From contig NC_030383.2 of the NCBI RefSeq assembly GCF_001625215.2, positions 6,088,779 to 6,152,778 on the forward strand: a DNA stretch of 64,000 bases, read 5' to 3'. Shown here piece after piece: positions 1-14,849 of the stretch; position 1 is the stretch's first letter; every line of letters begins with the position of its first letter. The notes beneath the pieces were generated by a model. That model did no database searches, was not told the DNA's origin, and worked only from the letters and a program-made list of their open reading frames with translations. This DNA is from Daucus carota subsp. sativus. Taxonomy: Eukaryota > Streptophyta > Magnoliopsida > Apiales > Apiaceae. The position numbers and the translations under genes are program-made.

Positions 1-265
1 ATAAGAGTGGCGCTCAAATAGAATCACTACTTAAAATAAAAATTTAGAACCACTAAGGTTCTGCAACAAAATCGGTCAAAATATTAAAAATAGCAGGACA
101 CTATAAAATTAAAAATAATCACATATATATATATATATTATAAATAATATTAAATTAATTCACTTGATCATTTGATTAATCATTCAAATTAATTACTAAT
201 TTTCCGATTAATCAGTAATCGACGTCTGATTGGTGCTTATTCCCAATTTTTCACAACAATACTTA
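1..265. other. AT-rich spacer, no gene seen
   Basis: AT-rich DNA with a short TA run near 124-138. I see no reading frame, repeat border or RNA gene that can be supported. Confidence 0.5.
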
Positions 266-658
266 GAGCATCTCCAACCATACAAACTCCCTAACTAAAA
301 AATGAGTTGGCATTCTAAATATAAAAAATTTAGCCAATCTGCTGAAAAAATCATACTCCAACCACGTGAACCTGTTGTATATAATTTTAGCCAACCTCTC
401 ATGGATGACTATATTTGTCGAACCTCTACAGGTCTGTAAGAAATCTGTAGGATGATTGCACATCATTTATTACCATATTAAACTGATATATTATATTTTA
501 ACAGACTAAAATATTAATAACATTCTATTTTTAAATTATAACCAACCAATATAGCCAATATCATTGAAGTACAATGTCTTACAGATTCAGCAAATTTTAC
601 AAAATGTCTTACATGTTCAATTTAACCAACGATTATAGCCAATACTGTTGGAGATGTT
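266..658. mobile_element. MITE-like TIR element, copy 1
   Basis: The left end reads GAGCATCTCCAACC and the right end reads GTTGGAGATGTTAC, which is the inverted, slightly diverged counterpart. The element is about 390 bp and AT-rich, with no coding capacity. The interior (near 385-425, ending TCATGGATGACTA) resembles the interior of a second element at 2370-2743, so the two are copies of one family. The GAGCATCTCCAAC end is typical of PIF/Harbinger-like plant MITEs, which duplicate TTA/TAA. A TTA sits just left of the element; the right flank is less clear. Confidence 0.55.
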
Positions 659-937
659 ACAGGTTATAGTAGCAAAAGAAGGAACTTTAATGAATCAAAT
701 TATTCTTACTTAAAAAATAACATAACTTAATATATTAAACATAACTAGTTCAGAAAAAAAAAAGCTTATAACCCATGCAACATTTATTGAATTTTTGAAT
801 ATTTTGATTTAATTGATAATAAAAAAATTTATTAGTTAACGTTGTATATTAAGGAGATCTCTAGAATAATATCACCCGGCAGATAAAACTTGATCGATCA
901 ATAAAATTATTAATATTTTAATTTTAATATAATAATA

Positions 938-938
<1 letters not shown>

Positions 939-977
<39 letters not shown>
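939..977. repeat. TAGA tetranucleotide microsatellite
   Basis: About nine to ten perfect tandem copies of a four-base unit (GATA/TAGA). It is a simple sequence repeat and probably length-polymorphic. The peptide read through it on the minus strand, a run of LSIY repeats, is an artefact of the repeat. Confidence 0.9.
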
Positions 978-1940
978 TATACATATATGATATTGCTTTT
1001 GAGGTGATAAAATGGAGTAATTAAAAATAACATCAATGTATTTAGTTGAAACATATCATCAGTTGTATATTAATAATTATATATAATAATATTATCTTTT
1101 TATACATATGTTGCATGTGTTATATTTGGGAAATTGGTTTTTTAATTAGGATTCTGAAAAAAAAATACGTATTTTGGTCAAAAAGGGCAGTTGCTATGTT
1201 GTCTAATATTTTTTTTAAAAAAATTATATTTTTAGTTAAAAAATATAAAAAAATATTAATTTTATTCAAAAAGGACAATTGATTACAGATTACTCAAAAT
1301 TCGGTCCAAGTACCGACCAAAATTTTAATGTCCCGACTTAGATAGTTAGTACTGTATAGATATTATTCGCCACATGTCATTCACTCCATCCTCTTTTTTC
1401 ATACTTTTTTCATTATTTAACATGTATCTTAATATGTGTATAAAGTATATTTTTATAATTTATATTATGTTTTATAAGTTTGAATATAAATCTCCAATTT
1501 AAAAGAATTAAAATTATTTAAAAATTGTAATTTTTAAAATCTAAAAATATGCTTCCAAGTCGTCTGTTGCCGGAGTAAAGAACCGCGTGCGAGGAGGGAG
1601 GAATAAATTTTGTAAGAGAAATCCAAAATTTCTTTTACCTTAATTATTTAATAAGCAATAAAAATTCACTGTATAATTTACTTCTATGCAAGGGGTATCG
1701 AAGAATTTCGCGGGGGTTTTCATAATTACATGGAAAATGAACATATACGGTCCAAGTCCCAGCATCCACACGGTCATACGTACGACCATGACTCAGCAGC
1801 ATTCACAACTGAATTTGCGTTGCGCTATTTCCGATCCATGTCTTTCCATGGGTCTACAAAATGGAAGTGGTTATACTTTAGTAGTACTTATTCTTTTTGC
1901 TTAGTTTTATATTGATGTAATAAAATCTAATATGATATTC
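978..1940. other. AT-rich spacer, no gene seen
   Basis: Homopolymer-rich AT sequence. Short open frames at 1046-1282 and 1686-1915 have no recognisable domain and no supporting splice structure. Nothing else can be supported. Confidence 0.5.
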
Positions 1941-1949
1941 GAATATATT

Positions 1950-2103
1950 GGTCACAACTTCGATTCCGAGGATAGGAGAATTTGTATTATGTCTCCTCGT
2001 TTAAGTGCGTTTTACCGTGATTTGCAGGCTATGCATTAGCTCGTGGGTTTAACCAGTGTGAAGGGTAGCGGCTGCGGTTCCTACGTTAAAAATAAATAAA
2101 AAA
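1950..2103 (+). mobile_element. Retroposon (SINE/LINE-like) 3' fragment
   Basis: A box-B-like segment (CTTCGATTCC) at about 1960 is followed by a GC-rich stretch containing GGGTAGCGGCTGCGG near 2064 and an A-rich tail from 2086. This order is typical of the 3' part of plant tRNA-derived SINEs. The 5' part and a clear target-site duplication were not found, so this is a fragment and the class is inferred. Confidence 0.45.
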
Positions 2104-2369
2104 ACAGGTGTGTATGAGGCGGAAATATGTAAATGTATTTGATTTTTTATTTTTGTGTTTTTATTTAAGTAATTAAATATTAATATTTAATACAAGAATA
2201 ATCAATGTTATAATTATATATTAATAATAAACTTATTAATTTTTTAATAATATAAATTAATAACTTAATTTTTTCAACTTTTAATATATTAATTGATTGA
2301 TTGCAACACTCAACAAAACACATGAAAATTGTAATATTGTATGTGTTTGTTGAAGTTTAGCAAGTATCA

Positions 2370-2743
2370 GAGCAATTTCAATCATAAAAAATCTATAGCT
2401 AAAATACGAATTAACGTATTCAAAATAAAAATATATATAATCTCATGAAAATTGTGACATTCTTATTGTATTATCATTTTATCTATAATTTCAGCCAATC
2501 TTTTATGGATGACTAAATCGTTGAACCATTACACATTTATAACAAATGCAACGTCTTCAATTTGTCATTTTATAAAATTCTATTTATAATTAATTAAAAA
2601 ATAATAATAATATGCTTAATTTAAATTATAGTCGGTCAAATATAAACATTAAGATATTAGAAATTCATTGAAATTTTAAAATAATTTTTTTTATCTTTTT
2701 AATTTAACTAGCCGTTATACCCAACCCAACCATGGAGATGCTA
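2370..2743. mobile_element. MITE-like TIR element, copy 2
   Basis: The left end GAGCAATTTCAATC and right end CATGGAGATGCTAC are diverged inverted ends. The interior near 2493-2525 matches the interior of the element at 266-658 (the shared motif is TTATGGATGACTAAAT against TCATGGATGACTATAT). It is about 370 bp, non-coding, and more decayed than copy 1. Confidence 0.5.
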
Positions 2744-2908
2744 CAATCTAGTTTTAAGAACAGGAAGATGGATCATACTTTCACGGTCATAACATTTCTC
2801 ATCTCCGAAATGACCTGTCCGTGTCTGATTATAATGAGAGGTTGTCATATCTAAGTCTATTACGCAATCAAACCGGTCCATACCATGAATTAATTTATTC
2901 CTCTTATA

Positions 2909-3209
2909 CTCCTTCCGTCCCATTTTATGTGACCCTTATTCCTTTTTGGACGTCCCAAAAACAATGAACCTACCATACTTACTATTTTTGGACACTACTT
3001 TTCACTATTACACCTACTACTTTCTTCCACTATCTCCATTCTATAATAATATAAACACTATTACACCCACTATCTTCTTCCACTATCTCAAATCTATTAT
3101 TAAATATTGGTAGGTCCCATCACTTTACCCATTTTTCAACTAAACTTATTACATTTTTCTTAATCTCCGTGAAAGTCAAACCAGCTCACTCTTTTTGGGA
3201 CGGAGGGAG
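2909..3209. mobile_element. Stowaway-type (Tc1/mariner) MITE
   Basis: The ends read CTCCTTCCGTCCCA on the left and TGGGACGGAGGGAG on the right, near-perfect terminal inverted repeats, and each is flanked by TA (2907-2908 and 3210-3211). The length is about 301 bp with no coding frame. The CTCCCTCCGTCCCA end and TA target are diagnostic of Stowaway MITEs. It lies about 255 bp upstream of the kinase start codon, so it may contribute to that promoter. Confidence 0.85.
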
Positions 3210-3380
3210 TAGCGTTTAGTCTCGTCAGTGGTTGACAAGTTCATACCTCTCAAACATTTAAAAATGCTGGTACCATGTAATAATAACAACAAAGTAAGAA
3301 AACCTCAAGCAAAACCCGGTCAAATCAAATAGCCAACCTCCCCTTAAATCTTCTTTCCTTCTTGCCAAGACAATAAGACA

Positions 3381-3388
3381 TATATATA
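3381..3388 (+). promoter_or_regulatory. TATA box of the kinase gene
   Basis: TATATATA lies 77 bp upstream of the kinase ATG, inside a spacer of about 250 bp between the Stowaway element and the gene. Spacing and sequence fit a plant TATA box, but the transcription start is inferred. Confidence 0.5.
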
Positions 3389-3464
3389 CCCCTCTCTGTT
3401 CCCTCTATCTGATAATTCAGTTCATTAAATTTAGCTTGACAAAAAAATAAATAGCCCCAGCAGA

Positions 3465-5063
<1,599 letters not shown>

Positions 5064-5454
5064 GTGTCCATTCATCTCTTAGGCACCATTTTTTTGGCAA
5101 AATATTAGGCACTAATTTTTGATCAACTTTGTTAGAACCACTTGTACAAAGATTGAGTGACATCGATTTCTGACAAATGAATAGAAAATCTGTAAGATTG
5201 GCAATTTTTTCTGGAGACTGATATATTTTAGCCAGACTTGTGCCTTAGATGAAGTCAGTTACTAATGCTATACGATTGCTTTTTCCTCGCATACACTTGA
5301 ATAAATAGTTGAGTTATTGCTTAACATAACGTGTACGTAACAAAAAAAATAAGCCGAGGCATAAGATGCTGCTAACAAAATTATGCAAATTGAAGCAAGA
5401 GGTTTAGGGTACAAATTAAATTTGCTAAAGAACTAGCAAATTAAACAGTTTCTA
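5064..5454. other. 3' flank of kinase gene
   Basis: Presumed 3' untranslated region followed by AT-rich DNA. No other feature can be supported before the glutamate-receptor-like relic begins. Confidence 0.4.
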
Positions 5455-6420
5455 ACTGATTGTATTCTTTTGGAACCATAGTACCTTATCTTGAAATCCA
5501 TCATCTGACAACTTCGCATTACAGATTCTGTCAGCTTTCTCTTATATAGTTGTTTGATATGTCAGCCGTCTCTTCTGCATATGATAAGAACCTGTTTATG
5601 CATTCTAAATGTTAGAATATGATCCTGGTAAGCCCTCCTCCTAACACCTTGAGGTTTTAGGAGAATTGGTCACTTAACATATATTCTCAGAATTTGTTAA
5701 GGACACGAAGGCAATGTTATGCCCCAAAAGATGGGCGCCCGTGATCCACTCTTGACCCATAAATGGGCTTTCCAGTGAGGGGGAATGTTAGAATATGATC
5801 CTGGTAAGCCCTCCTCCTAACCCCTTGAGGTTTTAGGAGAATTGGTCACTTAACACTAAAGTTGCAGTTGCACGAAGTGATTGAATTGATGAAGGTGGTT
5901 GATCTCCATTTTCATAATATGAATCATTGAGTCTCAGCTGTCGGAATTTTCATCAAAGTTCTGTAATTTACAGATCTTTTTCTTCAGCAACCTGCCAAGA
6001 ATCTTTTAAAGCTTGCCACGCTCTCTTGACAAAGTTAAGAGAGCAGTATAGCTCCAGTTGATGTCAGACTTGCAGAGTTGCAGTATAGCTCGAGTTTTTA
6101 ATGAAAACCACAGAAAAACCAGTTAAGTAAACTATTTCACCAAGCTTGCCAGCTGCGTGTTCTCCTGATAAAAAACTCGGTTGTGAATCTGTGATAAGAA
6201 GTGAAATCAAGAATAAAAATTTAACAATATATAACAACCTAATGAAAAAATTGTGTTATAACACAAAAAGCTTGTACAGCTTATTCCAGGTCTTGAGTAC
6301 ATGAATACTTACTGTGAGCAAAAAACATCACTAAAAAGCCAAACCGGCAGAACAGAAAATAATGAATAACTTAGGGGTTTGTAATGAATAAGCAGCAGCT
6401 TGACTAACTCTTATTGAGTA
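5455..6420 (-). pseudogene. Broken partial copy of a clade III glutamate receptor-like gene
   Basis: This stretch matches the intact GLR gene at 10964-14301 piece by piece and in the same orientation. Positions 5460-5609 match the last exon and 3' end (10985-11150), including the motif CATATGATAAGAACC. Positions 5860-6180 match parts of the last and fifth exons, including CAGATTTTCTTCAGC-like and TTCTCCTGA segments. Positions 6276-6420 match the 32-nt exon and its flanking introns (12015-12145), including GAATACTTACTGTGAGCAAA. Because intron sequence is retained, it is a DNA-level duplicate and not a retrocopy. It has many small deletions and no usable frame. A TRIM element at 5610-5855 interrupts it. 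It could come from the neighbouring gene or from a lost tandem paralogue. Confidence 0.8.
5605..5860 (+). mobile_element. Complete TRIM/SMART-type miniature LTR element with 5-bp TSD
   Basis: Two direct repeats of 70 bp (5610-5679 and 5786-5855) are almost identical. Each begins TGTTAGAATATG and ends CACTTAACA, the TG...CA ends of an LTR. The internal part is only 106 bp and ends with a purine tract, AGTGAGGGGGAA, directly before the second repeat, as expected for a polypurine tract. The 5-bp CTAAA flanks it on both sides (5605-5609 and 5856-5860), a target-site duplication. The whole element is 246 bp with no coding capacity, so it is non-autonomous. LTR near-identity suggests a fairly recent insertion. 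The primer-binding site after the first LTR is not a clean match to the usual Met-tRNA motif. Confidence 0.82.
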
Positions 6421-6712
6421 TAGATTAGACTTTGAAGTTTAAACTATTGCAGAAGCCTGTGTATGATTTAAGCATTCAAGTTGCTCAATGTGTTGACATT
6501 TTGCATAATGGCTTTAAACATTCAAGTCTTATTAAGAAAATTTCAGTCAATGCATTATGTTTATATAATCTAATTATTTACATCTTGTTTTCATTATCTA
6601 GCCCTTATCTTTCCAATTTTTTCTAATCGGTTAACTTCAAACATCCCAGTTGTTAGATCTGTTAAGTGAAGAAATTTCCTGTACAAATATCCTCTTTTGC
6701 TTCACATTTATC
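6421..6712. other. Spacer before the TIR-NLR relic
   Basis: AT-rich spacer; probably the old leader of the TIR gene. No independent feature is seen. Confidence 0.35.
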
Positions 6713-7323
6713 ATGTCCTTTAGAAGACCGTCTTCTGCTTCATATACAACTCCTGCTGGTTGGGACGTTTTCTTGAGCTTTCATGGTAAGGACACTCGAC
6801 ACAAATTCATCAGCCATTTGTACTCTGCACTAGATCGTCATGGAGTCCGAACATATAAGGATGATTAGGAGTTACCTAGCGGAGAAGTAATCTCAAATTC
6901 ATTACTCAAAGCTATTAAAGAATCCAAGACTTACATCATTGTGCTCTCGGAAAATTATGCTTCTTCACACTGGTGCCTCGACGAGCTGGTAGAGATCCTC
7001 TATTGTCAAAAAACAATGCGAAGATTGGTTTTTCCTGTTTTTTACAACATCAATCCATCGGTTGTAAGACACCAAACGGAAAGTTTTGAAAGAGCATTTA
7101 TAAAACATAACACTCGTTTTGGAACGGAGAAAGTGAGCAGTTGGCGGCGCGTACTAACAGAAGTTGCGGACTTCTCAGGGAAACACATATCCGAAAACAG
7201 GTAACAAAAACATTGATACACTAGCTCAGGTTAGCCTGCACAGCCAATGTTAACTTATTTTTACAGATTGCTTATTATTTTATTTTGACTTTTAGCATTT
7301 ATACAAGTATTAATATTAGTTTA

Positions 7324-7743
7324 GGGGTTATTAGCACTCCGGCCCTTTTAAGTATGTCCACTTGAACACATTACCCTCTTAAAATAAAAAATAAACACCC
7401 CCCTCCCCATGTTTGTCCTTTATACAATTAGGCTCCTTTTTAAAAATTTAACCCTTACTGTATTACAAAATTTCGGTTTGATTTGTAATTTATTTGTTTG
7501 AAATGGCTGAGAAATTCATCGGCCTAGATATACAATGTACAGAGGAACCGGAAGACGTAAAAAGAAAAAAAATTTAATTTTCCGGCCAAAGTCAACCATA
7601 ATTCATGATTCCAGTGAGGGCAAAACTGAAGTAAGCTGGGCTGAAATGTACAAAAGACAAACTTGAGGGGTACAAAGATACAAAAAGTTTCTTCAAGGGT
7701 GTATTTGTTGGACAAATTGAAATGGCAAATGTGTTAATAACCC
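7324..7743. mobile_element. MULE-like TIR element in the TIR-gene intron
   Basis: The left end GGGGTTATTAGCACTCCG and the right end, read on the other strand (GGGTTATTAACACATTTG), are inverted copies, and similarity continues for about 40 bp to GTCCA. The flanks TTAGTTTA (7316-7323) and TTAGTTAA (7744-7751) form an imperfect 8-bp duplication. It is about 420 bp and non-coding. Length of TIR and TSD suggest a Mutator-like or hAT-like non-autonomous element; the class is inferred. Confidence 0.5.
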
Positions 7744-8034
7744 TTAGTTAATAGTTTTTTAAACATTTTATTCATGTTACTTGAGAACTTGATTGCTTTT
7801 TGATTCCTAGAAATTTGATGAAAAGAGTTTTTAACTTGCGCAACCTAACTAATGAATCCATATAACAACATGCCAATATCTACTTCTTAATAAATAGTTT
7901 AATGATTCCAGTTCTGAAGCTGATATTTTGGATGAAATTGTTGGTGAGATTCTACTCAAAGTAAATTCCAAGGCTTTAGCCGTCTGTAAATCTCTAGTTA
8001 GGCTGGATTCTCGTGTTGAAGAAATAACACCACT

Positions 8035-8140
8035 GGGAGTGGATTGCAGTGTCAGAATTGATGACAGGCTTGAAGTATAGCTACTCGACCAAGCGTGCTC
8101 GTTGGACTTTCTCCTGAAAATAAATTGAAAATAATTATTC
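8035..8140 (-). pseudogene. Glutamate-receptor scrap fused into the TNL relic
   Basis: The stretch from about 8035 to 8126 matches the intact GLR at 11817-11965: GTCAGAATTGATGACAGGCT against GTCAGAATCGATGTCAGACT, then CGACCAAGCGTGCTCG against CGACCAAGCGTACTCG, then the TTCTCCTGAAAATAA intron border. About 40 bases present in the intact gene are missing between the two blocks. The copy includes an exon-intron border, so it arrived as genomic DNA. Confidence 0.75.
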
Positions 8141-8318
8141 TGGTGTCTCGTCTCTGATGAAAATTGACATCAAAGCTAACAATTTGGCATTTATCTGGAG
8201 TGCATTGATGGTAATTGTTCCTGGATCAGTATTTTCTGCGAGAGAAGGCGATGATAAAATTGAGTTCACAACCACAACTGTAAAAATTTGCAGAACTCGT
8301 CTACTGTACAGATCTTAG

Positions 8319-8978
8319 ATCATGAAGATTAGAGAATAAAGCAGCACCACTTGTAATAAAAATTGGAACCGTTAAAGAATCCGACGAGAATTAAAATTTC
8401 TAATTTCCTACTGGAATGTGCATTTTTAAGGATACTATTATAGATATAACTCATTTTTTAGTATCTTTATTCGACTTGCATCAGATATCAATTTGAACCA
8501 AATTCTTTCTGACTTTTTTTTTTGTCATAACAAAACTCTTTCTGATTTGTATAAAAAAAATTCTTGAAAATGTCAAACGTTATAATTCTCTTCATTTTAT
8601 CTCAAAAAATCAATTATTTAGCTATTCTAATTTAAAATTCGTTTCTAGCCTTACTTTGTCCTATCTTGATGTCTATTAATAACCTAATTAAATCACATTA
8701 TAATTATATAAATTGGATCAAATTTTTAGACAATTATTTTGAAAATCAATTATAATAATTTTAGATTGTAATATGTCACATTAGTCTCACTAATTCCTAA
8801 TTATCTTGTGATTTTATCCTAATCCAATTTAAAATAGAATTTACAAACGCATCTTAAAATTTAATCTATAAATAACGAAAACAAACGAGAAAACTAGAAA
8901 GCCCCTCTCTCTCTCTCCCCTCTTTCGTTATCTCGTCTCTTTCTCTCTCAATCTCCCCCAACTTGAAAACCCTAGGCC
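8319..8978. promoter_or_regulatory. Upstream region and leader of SF3B6
   Basis: AT-rich DNA followed by a CT-rich tract (about 8904-8951, CTCTCTCTCTCTC and TTTCTCTCTC) directly before the ATG, a common feature of plant leaders of housekeeping genes. A tiny insertion-like segment at 8524-8543 (a T-run followed by GTCATAACAA) lies between two copies of a TTCTTTCTGA motif and looks like a severely truncated retroposon with an imperfect target duplication. Confidence 0.4.
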
Positions 8979-9356
8979 ATGGCAGCAGCCACAATCAGTC
9001 TCCGCAAAGGCAACACTCGCCTCCCACCCGAGGTCAACCGAGCCCTCTTCGTCCGTAACTTACCTTTCAACATCACCAGCGAAGAGATGTACGATATTTT
9101 CGGCAAGTACGGCGCTATTCGCCAGATTCGTCTCGGTAACAGCAAGGAGACACGTGGCACCGCCTACGTTGTTTACGAAGACATTTACGACGCCAAGACT
9201 GCTGTTGATCATCTCTCTGGGTTCAACGTTGCCAATAGGTATTTGATTGTGTTGTATTATCAGCAGGCGAAGATGAGTAAGAAGTTTGATCATAAGAAAA
9301 AGGAGGATGAGATTACTAGGTTGCAGGAGAAGTACGGTGTTTCGACGAAGGATTAG
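8979..9356 (+). CDS. SF3B6: Splicing factor 3B subunit 6 (SF3b14a/p14)
   Basis: One uninterrupted exon encodes 125 residues, the same length as the animal p14 protein. An RRM spans about residues 19-95, with RNP2-like ALFVRNLPF and RNP1-like [10 protein letters not shown], and a basic C-terminal tail ([14 protein letters not shown]) follows. SF3B6 is part of the SF3b complex of the U2 snRNP in the nucleus; it contacts the branch-point adenosine and binds SF3B1. The ATG at 8979 in the context GGCCATGGC is the first in frame and gives the family N-terminus ([12 protein letters not shown]). No intron is present. The gene looks intact and functional. Its 3' flank runs into a CNGC-derived relic. 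Confidence 0.97.
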   Translation: MAAATISLRKGNTRLPPEVNRALFVRNLPFNITSEEMYDIFGKYGAIRQIRLGNSKETRGTAYVVYEDIYDAKTAVDHLSGFNVANRYLIVLYYQQAKMSKKFDHKKKEDEITRLQEKYGVSTKD

Positions 9357-9690
9357 CTTTTTTCGGGGTTTTAAGTGTATGTTTGTATTCGTATGTTAGA
9401 CATTATGATAATGTTATGAATTGTGTTTTAATGAATTGGGCGTGGTTTTAGGCAATGTGATTATATACTGTGTTTGATATTGATAATTCGGTGTTGATTA
9501 ACTCGCTATGATTGTAAAATGTTGCGTTTTTTATGAATTTTGTTTGAATTGTGTGTTTATTAAGCAATGTTTTCTTGGGGCAATCTTTGTTTACGGGAAT
9601 TTGGAAAAATAGTGCCTCTAACCAACACCTAAACCCTTGATAAGAGAAGAGGGTGACTTAGTAGGGTACGGACTCTGTAGCCTAGTGTAA
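9357..9690. other. 3' flank of SF3B6
   Basis: AT-rich presumed 3' UTR and flank. No separate feature is seen. Confidence 0.4.
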
Positions 9691-9691
9691 G

Positions 9692-9872
9692 AATCCTATG
9701 TAGCCTCCATTAGTAGTGTAGGAATCAAGGGGGGCTCTGATAATGAAGAGCATTCTGTATACAGGCATATTGCATCCAGAGTAGTTGAGTCCATGTGACA
9801 TTATCAAATAGGGAGACCTTTTTTACATTGCTAATCAGAAGGATATTATCAGATTTAAGTTAAACATCAACA
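9692..9872 (-). pseudogene. Partial copy of a CNGC15-like gene
   Basis: Positions 9715-9767 match 36356-36407 of the CNGC15 gene (GGAATCAAGGGGGGCTCTGA against AGAATCAAGGTGGCCTCTGA, then TGAAGAGCATT). Positions 9768-9855 match 36466-36550 (CATATTGCATCCAGAGTA against CATATCGCATCTAGAGTA). About 57 bases of the gene are missing between the blocks. The match runs past the acceptor of the last CNGC15 exon into intron sequence, so this is a genomic fragment, not a retrocopy. It has no usable frame and covers part of the cyclic-nucleotide-binding domain only. Confidence 0.75.
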
Positions 9873-10963
9873 TTCACCTTACTGTGAAATTCTGAATGGA
9901 AGCCGCACTACTAGATGAGACCATTAATAACTTTTGAGAATAGATGAATACTATGGAGAGGTTATCTGCCTTTAGATCCTTTTCTTTTGGAGGATGAAGG
10001 TTCAAGTTTGGGCTTGATAGGCTTGTGAATGCGTATTGAGGTGGTTATCTGTCTTTTTTGTGCTGCCATCTTTATGTTTTCATCACTTTGCAGAAGTTTT
10101 GGATTATATAGCAACTTTGTTTTAATTGAGATATGGACTGAATTATTTTTTTTTTAATCACTTTTTTTTTTGTCATACCTTTTTGATCTTCTGCCAGTAT
10201 GTGATTTAATCTGTCCACCCTACTAGGTCCGATGAGCTAAAGATTTATAGCATATGTATGTGAGATGCTCTACTGCGAGTGGTGTTGAAATCTTTTGTGG
10301 CTCTTGAGTCTTATTTTGTTGTGGATGTTGTGGTAATCATGGGTTTTGAATGATACCATGCTTGTGCTTGGTATTTTTTTTCTTCATTGGTATATATGTG
10401 TGACAACAGGTTTGACCGTTTCAGCGGGGTTTGAGTGTTTAGAGACATATTGGTGCACTCATGTATACACAAAAACTGCACTACTTATTCTTCAACAACT
10501 TGTACATCGTGAGTTTGCACTTTGCAGTGCATTTATTCTTTATTGCCCACGGACTTTGATACAACACTAAAGTTCCATGTCTATGAATGTTGAATGAAAT
10601 GTTCCTACTTTGCTACTTCTAAGTTCAGAACGGTGGATCACTACTTATTCTGAAATTATAGTGATCGGGGGGGAAAGTGGGTCACTTGTTACCCAGATCT
10701 TCTTTTTGGTTTTGCCTGACAAGTGAAGTTTTCTATCTGTTGAAAATCTCGTATGTTGGCTTTTTCTTTAGATTTTCCCTCTGTTTATGCTGCATCAGTG
10801 CCTTCAATTGATTTTAAGCGCGTTTTAATTTATTTTGTGCATGTTTAACTCGTTGAATAGTTGATAGTTCCAGACTTCCACATACATTTCGTGCATATAA
10901 ACTGATGTTATTCACCGAGAATTTTGTGCATATCATATGTACTGCAGTACAAAAGCATCTGCA
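9873..10963. other. Spacer, no gene supported
   Basis: This stretch of over 1 kb has T-rich runs near 10145-10177. A short plus-strand frame (10346-10570) has no recognisable domain. The last part is the 3' UTR of the GLR gene transcribed leftwards. Confidence 0.4.
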
Positions 10964-14301
<3,338 letters not shown>

Positions 14302-14849
14302 GGTTCTCTCGACTCTCAGTATACAACAGCTAATAAACTATAAGACAGAATTGAGTTGCATTTTGAGCTGAAGACCTTAGAGCAAAAGAAGACCTGGCTA
14401 CAAAATCAATAAGAAACAGCAGCCTACAAGGCCTACACAACCTTATGTCAATATTTGATGAGGGTGTGGCAGACAGAATCAAAGCATGAAGGAATAAAGA
14501 AAGAAAAAGAACTGAATTTAGTGGGAAGGTGAAATATAAAGGCACAATAATCATATTCTAAATAAATTCTGAAAGACAATATAGTGATAAAATATACTGA
14601 AAACTAAACTAACTAATGAAAAGTAATGCCACAGGAAAACTTATCCTTGACTATGATCTAGTCATGTAGAGTAAGCTCGAAGAAAGACGAAAAAGGAATC
14701 AGTAGAAGAGCAGCAAGGCATAAACCTCCAGCAAACCGCAATAATATAAAACTACACACACAAAAGAAAGCGAGGGAATTACATTCCACTGACAAGAGGT
14801 AAAACTGCGAGAAAAGGCTCCAGATGTCACAAAACTCACAAGTATCGGG
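14302..14849. promoter_or_regulatory. Upstream region of the GLR gene
   Basis: Presumed leader and promoter of the leftward GLR gene. No clear TATA or operator-like motif can be fixed. Confidence 0.35.

Larger units (their letters stand above)
6713..8318 (+). pseudogene. Broken TIR-NB-LRR (TNL) resistance gene remnant
   Basis: Exon 1 (6713-7200) encodes a nearly full TIR domain: [16 protein letters not shown], then a segment ending YKDD, an in-frame TAG at 6867-6869 where relatives usually have a charged residue, then ELPSGE, then YASSHWCLDELVEI with the expected catalytic-type glutamate region, and PVFYNINPSVVR. After a GT-AG intron (7201-7911), exon 2 from 7912 continues with the linker and LVRLDSRVEEI, the usual start of the NB-ARC. 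At about 8035 the sequence switches to glutamate-receptor DNA and stops at 8078-8080. A further frame at 8157-8318 (53 codons, containing VIVPGSVFSAREGD and VKICRTRLLY) resembles the post-LRR C-JID end of TNLs, so NB-ARC and LRR were deleted. TIR-NLRs make NADase signals in immunity; this copy should be non-functional unless a short TIR peptide is made. Confidence 0.75.

Noticed and set aside
872-1054. Minus-strand frame with LSIY repeats
   Set aside because: It is only the translation of the TAGA microsatellite.
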